A DNA stretch of 64,000 bases from the NCBI RefSeq assembly GCF_019393635.1, contig NC_057866.1, forward strand, positions 118,496,233 through 118,560,232. The letters are read 5' to 3'. Below, piece after piece: positions 34,628 to 46,489 of this stretch. The notes below the pieces were generated by a model. It saw only the letters and a list, made by a program, of their open reading frames with translations, did no database searches and was not told where the DNA came from. Every line of letters starts with the position of its first letter. Positions within the stretch are counted from its first letter, which is position 1. This DNA is from Dromiciops gliroides (Eukaryota > Chordata > Mammalia > Microbiotheria > Microbiotheriidae). The translations under genes and the position numbers were made by a program.

Positions 34628-35104
34628 TGTAAGGGGCTAAAATTCTACCTATGATGTCTAAAATCTACTAAAATCTAATGAGTGGTCACCTTAAATTAGA
34701 AGTTTTAGCATGAGTTTAGACTTTTAAGTATTTATTAAATATATTAGGGGTTAGTAAAGAGAAACACTTGGATAAAAAAAATTAGATCAGCCAGCTCTCT
34801 CCCTAATCTGCTTTCCTTCTTCCCAAGCTGAAGTCTCCAACCCAAAATAGACCCCTCCTCCGGGGCTCCTTCCCAAAGCCTCCTGTGAAACAGGAAACTG
34901 GTCTGTCCACACACACAGCTCTGAGCTAATTGGCTTGTAACCCTGATTGACACACCTAACAGGCGGTTCTATGGATGTAAGTTCCGGATGCTGGGCAACT
35001 TCCGGATGCTAAAGTCACATGTTGTCTTTATCACATGCTTTCTCCTCATGGTGGAGCTTCCCTGCAATATCTCTTCAGCAGGGGGTGCCATTCCAATTCT
35101 CACA
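34628..35104 (+). mobile_element. Solo LTR, family D copy 2, in L1 ORF2
   Basis: TGTAAGGGGC...TCTCACA, 477 bases, interrupting L1 between 'accaatcagact' and 'ctaaaaattatttt' (continuous in the L1 at 50840). Flanks acttc/ctatc suggest a decayed 5-bp duplication. Confidence 0.85.
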
Positions 35105-35826
35105 CTATCTAAAAATTATTTTATAGAGTTAGAAAAAATAATAACAAGATTCATCTGGAAGAACAAAAAATCAAGAATATCAAGGGAACTAATGAAAAAA
35201 AAAAGTGCACAGGAAGATGGGCTAGCTGTACCAAATTTGAAGCTATAATATAAAGCGGCAGTCATCAAAACTATTTGGTACTGGCTAAGAAATAGAGTGG
35301 TGGATCAATGGAATAGGTCAGGCACAGGATACACAGTAGTAAATGAATATAGTAATCTACTGTTTAATAAACCCAAAGACTCCAGCTTCTGGATAGAAAC
35401 TCAGTATTTGACAAAAACTGCTGGGAAAATGGAAGGTAATATGGCAGAAACTAGGCATAGGCCAACATCTTACACCTTATACAAAAATAAGGTCAAAATA
35501 GGTTTAAGATTTAGACATAAAGGGTGATACCATAGATAAATTAGGAGAAGAAGGAATAGTTTACCTCTCAGATCTATGGAGAGGAAAACAATTTATGTCC
35601 AAACAAGAGATAATGTTATGAAATGCAAGATGGAAGACTTTGATTATGTTAAATTAAAAAGTTATTGTACAAACGGAAGCAATGCAGCCAAAATTTGAAG
35701 GGAGGCAGAACCTGAGAAACAATTTTTACAGCCGGTATTTCTGATCAAGGACTTCATTTCTAAAATATATAGGAACTAAATAAAATTTATAAGAATGTAA
35801 ATCATTCCCCAATTGAGAAATAGTCA

Positions 35827-35985
35827 GGGGCAGCTAGGTAGCGCAGTGGATAAAGCACCAGCTTTGGATTCAGGAGGAACTGAGTTCGAATCTGCCTTAG
35901 ATACTTGACACTTACTAGCTGGGTGACCCTGGACAAGTCCACTTAACCCTCATTGCCCCACAAAAAAAACAACAAAAAAGAGAGA
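35827..35985 (+). mobile_element. Marsupial SINE in L1 ORF2
   Basis: Perfect 12-bp target duplication gagaaatagtca at 35815-35826 and 35986-35997. Confidence 0.94.
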
Positions 35986-36962
35986 GAGAAATAGTCAAAG
36001 GATATGAACAGGCAGTTTTCTGATGAAGAAATTAAAGCTATTGCCATATGAAAAAATGCTCTAAATCACTATTTATTAGAGAAATGCAAATGAAAACAAC
36101 TCTGAGGTACCACCTCACTCTTATCAGATTGGCTAATCTGACAAAAACAGAAAAGAATAAGTGTTGGAGAAGCTGTGGAAAAATTGGAACACTAATGCAT
36201 AGTTGGTGGAGATGTGAACTGATCCAACTATTCTGGAGAGCAATTTGGAACTATACCCAAAGGACTATAAAGCTGTGCATACCCTTTGACCTAGTGGTGC
36301 CACTGCTAAATCTGTATCCCAAAGAGATCATAAAAGAGGGAAAAGGACACACATGTACAAAAATATTTATAGCAGCTCTCTTTGTGGTGGCGAGGAATTG
36401 GATGTCAAGGGAATGACCATCAATTAGGCTGGACAAGTTGTGGTATGTGAATGTAATGGAATACTATTGTGCTGTAGGAAATGATGAGCAGGAGGAATTC
36501 AGGGAAACCTGGAAGCACTTAAATGTAGAGAGGAGCAGAACCAGGAGAACATTGTACAGAGTAACAGCAACATTGTGTGATGAACAGTGGTGATAGATTT
36601 GGCTCCTCTCAGCAGTGCAACAATCTGAGACAGTTTTAAAGAACCCATGATAGAGTGTTCTCAACATCTAGAAAAATGAACTGCATTATGAACCATACTG
36701 TTTCTACTTTTGGACTGTTTTTTTCTCTTCTTTTTTGAGTTTTTCCCCTTGTGTTCTGATTCTTCTTTCACAAGATGATTAATGCAGAAATATGTTAAAT
36801 AAGATTGCACATATATAACCTATATCAGAATGCTTTCAGTCTTGGGGAGGGGGGAGGGAAGGAAAGGTGGGAGAAAATTTTGGAACTAAACATCCTATGA
36901 AAACAAATGTTAAAAAGTATCCTTATATGTATCTGAAAAATAATAAAATACTTAAAAAAAAA

Positions 36963-37325
36963 AGAAGTAAAGGGAGATAAAATTTGAAGCAGGAAAGTCA
37001 ATTAGCCTTGACTACTACCTGACCAGCACCAGGAGACAGAGATAACCTCAGAGATCAGGACCATAATTCCAAATCTAAAAATTCCCTGACTCTTAGGAAT
37101 ATTTCCGCACTCCACCCCCAAAAGGAACTTTCCATTTTCAGGTGGTCACCTCATCTATCTTCTATAAAAGCTTTTACGTTCCTTCTGTTCTGGGAGAAAG
37201 ATGTTCCTAAGCCATCTCCTTCCCTTGAGGCTGTCTTCCACTTCCCTCTCAGTCACTTTTTGCAATGCCCAATAAAAGACCATTTTAATTCTAATTGGAC
37301 TGTGTGCAAGAGTGTATTTCTTCTT
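36963..37325 (+). mobile_element. LTR family A copy 2, 3' piece
   Basis: 'ctactacctgaccagcacc', 'cacccccaaaaggaactttcc', 'tctataaaagctttta' (TATA box), 'gcccaataaaagacca' (polyA signal), 'ttctaattggactgtg'. Continues 28771-28891 across the L1. Confidence 0.8.
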
Positions 37326-37475
37326 CTTCTTTTTTTTTGGTGAGGCAATTGGGGTTAAGTGACTTGCCCAGGGTCACACAGCTAGTAAGTGTTAAGTGTC
37401 TGAGGTTGGATTTGAACTCAGGTCCTCCTGAATCCAGGGCTGGTACTTTATCCACTGCACCACCTTGCTGCCCCA
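37326..37475 (-). mobile_element. Marsupial SINE (first of a pair)
   Basis: T-run, 'ggtgaggcaattggggttaa' to 'caccttgctgcccc'. Directly follows the end of LTR A. Confidence 0.9.
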
Positions 37476-37502
37476 ATAGTATATATATATTTATATATAT
37501 AT

Positions 37503-37653
37503 ATTTTTTTGGTGAGGCAGTTGGGGTTAAGTGACTTGCCCAGAGTCACACAGCTAGTAAGTGTCAAGGTGTCAAGTGTCTGAGGTTGGATTTGAACTCA
37601 GGTCCTCCTGAATCCAAGGCCGATGCTTTATCCACTGTACCACCTAGCTGCCC
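37503..37653 (-). mobile_element. Marsupial SINE (second of a pair)
   Basis: Separated from the previous copy by a 26-base TA-rich run. Contains a short repeat 'gtgtcaaggtgtcaagtgtc'. Ends 'cacctagctgccc'. Confidence 0.9.
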
Positions 37654-38235
37654 AAATTAGCATTCTTTAAAAAATAGAAAAGAGAGTCAGTGTTTTGGAA
37701 CACAAGAAGAAAAAATGTAATTATGCTGTAGGTCCCTGAAAAAGAATGGAAGAGATGAAACCCTAACAATATAAAGAAGAAACAAGTATTAGTAGTACAT
37801 AAGGAGACAATAAAAGTTGAAGATCTTATGAGAGCTCTACAAACAAAAGCAACTGACACTGAAGACTGAGATTAGTGATGCAATCTAAGAATCATTGGCT
37901 TTTCAGAAAAGTATTACCAAAAAAAAAAAAAAAAAGGGGCCTAAAATTCAACCAGGGGCTGAAATACTGAGAAATCAGCTTCCCAGTTTACCAACAGCAA
38001 GGAACCCCAGGTTGAAATCACCTGGAAAGGTACTCACCAAAGAATGTCCATTTTTAAAACGAAACAAATCTTTCCAACAGCCAGGAGGAGACAACTCGCT
38101 TTATGAAAATTATTCAACATTACTCATCAATCATGATTGAAAGAAAAGATTGGACTGTTCTGTACTGAAAGGCAGCAAGCTTAAGCCCAGGAATAACTAA
38201 TTTTGCAAAGCTGAAAATAGTATAGTAAAGGCTTA

Positions 38236-38296
<61 letters not shown>

Positions 38297-38925
38297 CATA
38301 TTTTTTCTTTTTTTTCTTCTAACACACTTAAGGATCTATAAAATTTGTCTGAGAATTGAACTCTTTTCAAAATGCAAATGTAGTAGAGAAAAGAAACAAG
38401 AGAAATTCAATTAGGTTGAATGGATTAGGTATATAAATCTGGAAAGGGAAGATAAGACTATTGCCCTTTGGGAATACCATCTTAGCAAGGGTCATGGAGG
38501 GGAAAAAATTAATCTATGGGCTTGGATTCTTAGAATGTTATTTATTATAAAAGGAGAGGGTAGTAGGAGAAAGACAATTATTCTTTCTTGAAATTAGTGG
38601 ACCATAAGTCTAGGTCATTCAGATTAAGAGGTGAGATGGGGGAGGAAAGCTCATAAACCACATTTTTATCTAGGTGAGGCGCAGGAAGTATATTCTGTAG
38701 TAGTAAAAGTTGAATAAAATAATCAAGAGCTGATCTTTCAAGAAAGAATAAAGTGGTCTTTCTGGGGTCAAGGATGGACTTGTGAAAAGGATTGTTTCAA
38801 GTAAAATCTTTTGGGTAGATATTAGTTTAATTTTTTTTCTGAAATTGTCTCCAGGACACAATGGGAATCTTCACCCCAGACCAAATTTTTATAGCCCTAA
38901 CCTGAATTTAGAAGGGGCGATCTTA
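37654..38925. other. Intergenic stretch with (AT)n, otherwise unrecognised
   Basis: (AT)n at 38240-38300. An A15 run at 37918. Sequence like 'actgagaaatcagcttccca' does not match any element I know. Confidence 0.5.
38240..38300. repeat. (AT)n microsatellite
   Basis: About 28 AT units with a few AC variants. Confidence 0.95.
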
Positions 38926-39307
38926 AATATTTAAAAATTTAAATAAACAATTTGAAAAAACGGAGAAGCAAAAAACATAGTTAAATGTTTTTATGATATG
39001 AACATAGTAATAATTGAAGAGAAACAAAATAATAGAACCATATCATTGACTTTTTATGCAAACATTAAAATATTAGCAAAGAGACCACAATAATCATTTA
39101 CTATGAACAACTTAGATTCACAGTAGGAATTTAAGGATTGTTCAACATTAGAAAAAAATTAGAATAAACAGATTAATAGGATCAATGAAATGTGACTATA
39201 GTTACAGGAAAAAAGTGTTGACAATATTTATCACTTATTTATGCTAAAAGCATACTTTTCACATGATTGACAACATTTATATAAAATCACAAGTGAGTAT
39301 TATTTGT

Positions 39308-39464
39308 GATTTTCTTTTTTTTTTTTAAGTAAGGCAATTAGGGTTAAGTGACTTGCCCAGGGTCACACAGCTAGTAAGTGTTAAGTGTCTGAGGCTGGAT
39401 TTGAACTCAGGTACTACTGATTCCAGGGCCAGTGCTCTATCCACTGCGTCACCTAGCTGCCCCT
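39308..39464 (-). mobile_element. Marsupial SINE in old L1
   Basis: Perfect 15-bp target duplication gtgagtattatttgt at 39293-39307 and 39465-39479. Confidence 0.95.
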
Positions 39465-39769
39465 GTGAGTATTATTTGTAATAGGAAAATGCTGAAAGCT
39501 TTTCCAGTAAGATTAGAAGTGAAGCAGTGATGTTTGCTGCCTTCATTATTATTTTTATTTGTACTAGAAATGCTAGCTATAACAACAAGACAAGAAAAAT
39601 AAATTACAGAAATAAATACAAAAAAAACCCATATACAATTATATATATTTGCAGATTATATGATGGATTACTTAGAGAACCTTAGAAAAATAATCAAATC
39701 CCCTCTCCCAGAAATAGCTTCAATAAAGAAGCAAGAAACAAAATCAGTAAAATCATTAGAATTTACATT

Positions 39770-39832
39770 CACACACACACACACATACACACACACACTC
39801 ACACACACACACTCACACACACACACACACTC
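39770..39832 (+). repeat. (CA)n microsatellite
   Basis: Interrupted CA units with CT and TA variants. Confidence 0.95.
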
Positions 39833-39837
39833 CTGAA

Positions 39838-40440
39838 TTGCTAATTAATTCATGGAATTCCAAAGTGGCCCAGGTACTCCCAGTTTGCAGAAGAGAATGG
39901 GGAAGGAAATAGGCATAGAGAATAATTCATGTAATGAATTAATTAGAACTGAGACCACCAGGCAGCATGGGCCCACGTGGAGATTGACAAGTGCCCAGGC
40001 CAGGTTGGGGGTAGTTGGAGGTCATATTTTTATAGGATTTTTTAGGGAACTGACTAACTTTTATCTGCCATGTTGGGATTAGTTCATTAACATATATATG
40101 TCATCTCAAAATTGTCAATGAAACTTTCAAGTTAACACATCCATATCATCTCAAAGTTATCAGTCACATTTGGTGTCCTTCTGGTCTTCCTTCAGATATC
40201 TGGAACTTATCTGAGATTTATATATAATAGGACTAAAAGGCTCTGAGGGCAAATTACTTTCCCTTATTTAGCACATATTACCAGCATGTGGTTTTCGTCT
40301 AATACATAAGATAGCTTGCAAATTATATTCCTTTCATCTTTGGGACAGTCTGTACCTGACTTCTAGGTTTCCTTTTGCAATCTTGCTTCCTGATTTTGTT
40401 ACAACCACCACCACCACTACAACAACAACAACACTAAAAG
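39838..40440 (+). repeat. LTR-like repeat, paired with 60000-60720
   Basis: Shared order with 60000-60720: 'ggcagcatgg', 'ttggaggtc/atc', 'ggattttttaggg', 'actgac', 'tctggtct', 'taggactaaaaggc', then T-rich and A-rich end with (accaccaac)n. It interrupts the old L1. Confidence 0.5.
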
Positions 40441-41679
40441 GGTGAAGAAGGGGAAACAGAACAAAATATAATTTTAGCCCAAACCCCTAAATGAGAAGTA
40501 TAAAAATAAAACAAAGGACCTAAATAAATTGTGAGATATTAAATATGTACCACAAAATCAATCCAAATCACATTATACCATTCAAATTATTAAAGGAATG
40601 CTTTTTAGGATGAAACAAAATATCGGAATACATTTGATGGGATAAAAGGTAAAAAGTATCAAGGAAGACAATGAAAAATGTAGAAAAGCGAGGCTATTAG
40701 ATTTCAAATCATATTACAAAAATGTAGTTATCAAAGGTATAGTATTTAGTATTACATAAAAATAGAAGAGTTTCTTAGTTAAGAAAGATCTGAAAAAAAA
40801 CAAAGCAATTTACTCATATAAATGTTCTAAATATTAAAGTCATAGTATAAAAATTATAGGATAATGTAATTTTAACCCTTTATCAGCTATGAATAGGGGA
40901 AGAGTTCATAATAAGACAAAAGATGACAAAATATAGTATAATATTGAAATGCTTTTGCACACACAAAAAATTAATGAAGCTAGAAACAAGAAAGGATGCA
41001 AATTGAGATGGAAAAACTGCTTTAAAAATATCTAATAAAAGTCTGATATTTGAAATTTTATAGGGAATTAACACAAATTGATAAAGTTAAAAGGTGTTCC
41101 TCAATAGATAACCAAAGGATATGAACATTTGTTAAAAGAAGAAATATAACCTGTCAACAATCATCTGGAAAAAATTATTTAATATCATTTATATTTAGAG
41201 AACTGCACATTAAAACATCCTTAGGAGAATTCCACATACATTAGCAATAAAAGGAAAAAACTCTTTTGCAAAGGCAGTCATATACTTGGAACTGAATTAG
41301 ACTGATTTTGGAAAACAATTTGGAATTATGTAAGAAAAATTACTAAATTATTCATACTCTTTTATCATGAGAGGTCATATTCAAGGAAGTCATTGACAGG
41401 AAAAAGGATTCACATATACAAAAATATCCAGAACAGCATTACATAAGAGAATAAATAGGAACAAAATGTATGCTTAGTGATTGGGGAATGGCTTAGCAAA
41501 GTGATGTAACAGGATACTCTTTTCCCATACTGAGAAGATTTTTGTGAAATAATGCAGAATTAAGAGATTAAGGCCAAAACTATGATGTATCTAAGAGCTA
41601 AAATCAAGACAAAACTAAAAGGCAGGAAACTCAATAAATAGAGTAGGAAATGTTGGTACTATAGTGTCACAGGTTTTGT

Positions 41680-41925
41680 TTTGTTTTGTTCATTTTTCAA
41701 TGGTGTCCAACTCTTTGTGAACTCATTTGGGGTTTTCTTGGCAAAGACCCTGTAGTGGTTTGCCATTTCCTTCCCCAGCTCTTTTTACAGATGAGGAACC
41801 TGAGGCAAACAGGGTTAAGTGACTTGCCCAGGGTCACACAACTAGTAAATGTTTGGGGCTGAATTTAAACCCATGTCCTCATGACTCTAGGCCTGGCAAT
41901 CTATCCACTGTACCATATGGCTACC
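41680..41925 (-). repeat. CORE-SINE of second type
   Basis: 'cttttgttttgttcatttttc' tail side, 'actcatttggggttttcttgg', 'tggtttgccatttccttcc', 'gatgaggaacctgaggc', 'gacttgcccagggtcacac' and 'ccactgtaccatatggctacc'. Confidence 0.8.
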
Positions 41926-44080
41926 CATAGTGTTGTAGTTAGAGCACACATTTTTCTATTTACAATAAATCACAAAAGTGGAAAGTAGCTATTTCATGTA
42001 AAACCTTTACTGAATCTTCATGTTTGTACCAACCATTTGCACATAGACATGTCATTATGAAAATAGACTGCTTTCTACCTATATACGAAATAGTGTCTAA
42101 GGTTCAAAAGATCTTTCAGGAGAAATGTTGTGTGAAGGAATTTATTTAACAGGAAAGAAATAATCCTGACATACTTGTTTCTCTTGAGTACTTCACACAA
42201 GAAAAATGACTCACACAAATACAGAATATAGGTAATGTGTTCTAAATTTCAGCTAAGTAGTACTGCCACAAATATTCTTAGTATAATTAAATTTACCTTT
42301 AGATATTATTTAAAAAAAAACCCTCCAAAATGTTTCACATTTTTCAGACAGTTTCAAATATTGACTGAAAGTTTTCTAATTAATTAATTTTGGGAACATA
42401 TTGAAAATAAAAATTTATTTCTCATTACAAATTTCTAGAACAATACCCTGTACATTTTAAGAACTGTGTAATTATTTGTTGAATTGAATCAAGAAAATAT
42501 GAACTGCATATTTAACATTCATCATATCTTGTCCAAGGTCAAGTATTTAACAAATAGCACTAGATAAGGAACTATCAGCTTCTCATTCATCACCCCACCG
42601 CGACCCCCAGTGACCCTGGTAAGCAGATAATAACTTCAGTGAATATACCTCCTTATATGTAACAACACTAGACCTTGGTGGAGGATTTAGTTTCAGATCT
42701 TACCAGAATCAGTACTAATAATTTTCACCACTTGAGGTCACTCTTTATCTACATATCACAGTGACATAATTTTTATATAAATGAGAAAAATGGGGTATGA
42801 TGTGTAGTTTTGCCCTATAAATGAACAGTAGGGCAAGGAGAGTCTAAATTTAGAATGTAGTTCCAATAGATTAAAATGTAATACTTCTTTAAGTGAATTC
42901 ACATAGTCAAATATTTAAAGGGATTGACCAGTAATTATATTTTAGCTGACAGTAGGGTTATCTTAGAGCAGGAGTTCTTAACATGGGGTCTGTGACCCTG
43001 GCATCTAGGAGCCATGGATAGATTTTAGAATCTGAACTTGGATGGGAAAACAGTTACATCAGAAATTTAACATTTCCTTTGATTATGAATTTTTAAAAAG
43101 CACTATTTTGAGAACCAGTCCATCACACAAAAATGGTTTAAGAACCCCTATTAGAGAATCTTTTCTTTTAAGATCTTCTAACTGTCAAGGAGGAAAATGA
43201 GGCCCAGAAAAAAGTGGCTTTTCAAACAGCATACTTAGTGGCAGAATAACGTCTTGAATATGGGTTTGACTCCTAAATGCTAGTTGTTTGTTTTTTTGTT
43301 TTTTAAAACAGATTTGAAAGAAGTGAGTGGGCACAATCTCTCCCTGGCAACAAAAAATAGTTTTTCTAGTTGTAGATGGCAAAGGAGTCCTTTCCATTTC
43401 TCTTTTCTTGACTGAAAGAGAACCAAAAAAGTAGAAGCTTTTTCTCATCCTGTAGGTTTATCATACATCATATTTTCTATGAATAACAGTAAAAGTGGAT
43501 AATATATCACTGTAATTTTTGGTTTCTTTGAATTGTTCTATACAAATGCTTGATGATTTACTTTTGGGTGATTTGACCCTAGTGTTGCCTTCCTTAAGTG
43601 TCAGTGCATTACTTATCTAACAGTACCTGAATTGCCTACCAAATAGTGCTTTATTGACACCACCAAGCCCAGTGAGGTTGTCATTTTCTTTCTTGCCCAT
43701 GGAGGAGACAGTCTTCCTAAAACCTCTCACTGTTTCCACAACCTACCAGGGAGTGCTTATCCTGGGGGGTGGGGGGGTTATCTAGGGGATGAAAGTGAAT
43801 ATTATTCAAATATTTAAATAATAAAGCATGCTGTCTACACTTAACTCATCATGAGTCTCCACACTTCCAGGTTGTTCTCTTACTTCACAGGTTTCATTGT
43901 ATAAATGAAAAGGAAATGGATCAAACATTCCTGTCTGGAAAGCATTTATGTGGAACATCTCCTTTTAGTAGCTCTTTCCAAGTGTGTGCATGGGCATGAG
44001 TGTATGTGTGTGTGTGTGTGGGGGGAGGTGGGGGGTGGTGCAGAATGTGCACTAAACTAAATGTAGGCACAGGTAATTAG
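41926..44080. other. Intergenic stretch, nothing recognised
   Basis: AT-rich. 'ggagttcttaacatggggtctgtga' (42970) and 'ggtttaagaacccctat' (43136) resemble a short ancient repeat also hinted at 48716-48735 and 49080-49135. A G/T-rich (TG)n lies at 44000-44030. No coding signal. Confidence 0.45.
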
Positions 44081-44084
44081 AGAA

Positions 44085-44310
44085 TATAATGTAATGTAAT
44101 AGAAAGAACACTGTCAGGAGACATAGATTCCAGTCTCAGCTTTCACACTTATTTAATTACTATTTATAATATACCTGTGGGAAAATCACAGCCTCTTTGG
44201 ATCTCAGTTTCCTTATCTATTCAATAATGTTTGCTTTACCTACCTCAGAAGGTTTTTGTGAGAAAAGCACTTGGTATGACTTAAAGTACTATCAAAAGGT
44301 GAGTTATTGA
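44085..44310 (+). repeat. MIR/THER1 SINE
   Basis: 'gtaatagaaagaacactgtcagg', 'gatctcagtttccttatct', 'gtttttgtgagaaaagcac' and 'gtgagttattgatgttatta' in MIR order. Confidence 0.7.
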
Positions 44311-45551
44311 TGTTATTATTAATGTCCTTTCTAGCTCATCTCCACTTGAGTTCCATTTTGTCTTGTCCATCCCGCATTTTTACATTCTACATTTGGAAAA
44401 AATACACAGATGTTTCAGCTGTTTGCAGCACTATAGAGCTAGTGCACAAGTATTTCTTCTCCCACCAGATCCTTCACATCCACATGAGTAAGCAGGGCCA
44501 TTTTCTCTCCTTTTGAAATAAGAAGAGAATTATATTATCATTAATAGGGGGCAGCAGTGGCCACAAAGAAAGTATACTCTCCTCCTTAGTTAGGTTACAA
44601 GGATGGTGAGCAAACAAGAATTTAATAAGAGATGGAAAGAAGTGTTCATTAAGTACTTAGTGTGTACCAAGAGCTGTAGAAGGGGACCTTGCAGAAGTCT
44701 ATTCTAGGTTAAAAGAATGTTCTAGAGTAAGGAGGACCCAAAGACAGAGGGAAATTTCAAGAAGAGACTGATAGATATAAAGGCTTGGTTTTGAAATCTA
44801 GAAAAATGGATTCAAGAAAATGGAATTCTAGTTATGGCTCTGCTAATAATCAGTTGCATAAGCTTCAATAAGTCATAACTTCTGAATTTTAGGAGCTCTT
44901 GCTAAAAATAAAGTGATTACATGAAATTGTTTCTAAGATACATTTCAGTGTTTTTCTTTTCTTTATTTTTCAATTATTTAAATCTTTTAATGTCTATAAT
45001 TGTGTAGTAGAATTATAGCATAGGGCATCTCAGCATCCCCCCCCCCGCCCCCCGCCACCCCATAGGACTCTGAAACCTCTACTTATTGGGCTTAGAGTTC
45101 AGATATTTAAACCTTGAGCCTCTAACCAGTGTAGTCTATCAAAGATCACACTATTTTTTAACACATGAAATCACTAATAAAAGGCATCTAATGAAAACAG
45201 TAACAAGGTAAATCAGAATCATTGAATTAAACAACTATAATCTTCCTCCCCTTCCACCAATGTGTCTCCTAATGACCATTGGTCTTCTTTTCTAATTAAC
45301 CATTCTGTATCCACAACACTTTTGAAATAGTACACAAAAGAATTAGGAAAATTGTGGAAGGAACTACTGCTCTTTTGTTTGTTTTGTCACTGGAACTGAA
45401 GAATTTTTCAGAAAGTGTTGTTATTTCCTCTTAGCATGGGAAAAATTGCAGCTGGGTTCTGAGCTTTGATAATCATCCATGATCATCAGAACTCAGAACA
45501 TGGCTACAATTTTTTTCTAGTCTTTTTTCAGTTAACTTTCCACCTTTTGGT

Positions 45552-45645
45552 TAGGCAGCTAGGTGGTGTGGCAGATAAAATGCTGGGCCTGGAGACAGGG
45601 AGACAGGGAATTAGGAGACTCTTACAATCATTTAACCCTCAAGAG
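45552..45645 (+). repeat. Degraded SINE
   Basis: 'aggcagctaggtggtgtggc' then 'ctgggcctggagacag' twice over, 'atttaaccctcaag'. Central CORE missing. Confidence 0.6.
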
Positions 45646-45997
45646 GGCTTCTGGTAGTGAGTAGAAATAAGGTATTGGATTGAAGGGAAGTTATAGAGAT
45701 AAAACAGGAAGATTTTAATATATGGGATAAGGGAGAGTGAGGAGCTAAGGATAACACTGAAGCTATAAGACAGGAAAGATCTTTGGGAGAAAGGTATGGA
45801 TAGTGGAAGGAATGAGGAAAATACTTTGTTTTAGGCATGATGATTTTGAGATATTTTTGGGACATCCAGTTTAAAATGTCCAGTGATGCATGATTGAAGC
45901 TCCAGAGAGACAGTAGCTGGATAATAATAGATTTGGGAATCATTGCCATAGAGGTAGAAATACTAATTAAACTCATGATCAAATTGGGGAGGAGGGA

Positions 45998-46000
<3 letters not shown>

Positions 46001-46061
<61 letters not shown>
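46001..46061 (+). repeat. (GA)n microsatellite
   Basis: Thirty perfect GA units. The 197-codon minus frame and 112-codon plus frame crossing it owe their length to the repeat. Confidence 0.97.
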
Positions 46062-46063
<2 letters not shown>

Positions 46064-46160
46064 GGCCTTGGGGTACCTTGGAGTACTGCAGTACCTTGGG
46101 GTGACACTAAAAGCTAGGGGATGTGCTATTGATGATGACCCAGCAAAAACATTGAGAAGG

Positions 46161-46307
46161 CAGGGGCAGGTAGGTGGTCCAGTGGATAAAGCACAGGTCC
46201 TGGATTCAAAAGGACCTGAGTTCAAGTACTAGCTATGTGACCCTGGGCAAGCCACTTAACCCTCATTGCCCCAGCCCCCCCCCAAAAAAAAAAACACACA
46301 ACAAAAC
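46161..46307 (+). mobile_element. Marsupial SINE, tandem pair member 1
   Basis: Target duplication aacattgagaagg at 46148-46160 and 46308-46320. The tail reads C-run, A-run, (acacaac). Confidence 0.93.
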
Positions 46308-46329
46308 AACATTGAGAAGGAGTGGGCAA

Positions 46330-46489
46330 GGGGCAGCTAGGTGGCGCAGTGGATAGAGCACCGGCCCTGAAGTCAGGAGTACCTGAGTTCAAATTCAGCC
46401 TTAGACACTTAACACTTACTAGCTGTGTGACCCTGGGCAAGTCACTTAACCCCAATTGCCTCACTTAAGGAAGAAAAAAAAAAGAATTC
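46330..46489 (+). mobile_element. Marsupial SINE, tandem pair member 2
   Basis: Target duplication tgagaaggagtggRca at about 46313-46328 and 46490-46505. Its left copy overlaps the right target copy of member 1. Confidence 0.92.

Larger units (their letters stand above)
31850..36590 (+). pseudogene. L1 ORF2 region, broken
   Basis: Begins with an endonuclease-like start (LTVNVNGMNSPIKWKQIA). The reverse transcriptase part is seen at 33470-34060 (e.g. [36 protein letters not shown]). The C-terminal Cys/His segment is near 36160-36235. Stops and four inserted elements break it. It differs from the copy at 50303-52604 at a noticeable fraction of sites. Confidence 0.85.
28892..36962 (+). mobile_element. 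Nearly full-length L1, inactive, multiply invaded
   Basis: Lies inside LTR A copy 2 with a 13-bp target duplication agaaRtaaaggga at 28879-28891 and 36963-36975. Order: 5' UTR (28892-29240), ORF1 region, purine-rich spacer (31400-31850), ORF2 region, 3' UTR with 'aataataaaatac' and A-tail. Later insertions: SINEs at 29535, 30995, 34351 and 35827; LTR H at 30021; LTR D at 34628; a 151-bp inverted copy at 33147. Both ORFs carry many stops, so it cannot move itself. Confidence 0.9.
38930..41640 (+). mobile_element. Old, degraded L1 (ORF2 and 3' part)
   Basis: Wording parallels L1 ORF2 in order: 'aaaatattagcaaagagacc', 'ggattgttcaacattag', 'ctagaaatgctagctataac', 'gcagattatatgatgg', later 'ggaaaacaatttggaattatg' and 'gattggggaatggctta'. 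Interrupted by a SINE (39308), a (CA)n run and an LTR-like repeat (39838-40440). Much older than the L1s at 28.9 and 50.3 kb. Confidence 0.75.

Noticed and set aside
33470..36416. Possible host reverse-transcriptase-like gene
   Set aside because: It is the ORF2 of a dead L1, bounded by a target duplication and A-tail.
22541..37325. Possible complete endogenous retrovirus between LTRs
   Set aside because: No gag, pol or env-like frames lie between any same-family LTR pair; the only polymerase there is L1. Solo LTRs are the simplest reading.
45632..46225. 197-codon minus-strand frame
   Set aside because: Its length comes from a (GA)30 repeat read as Ser-Leu and from SINE sequence.
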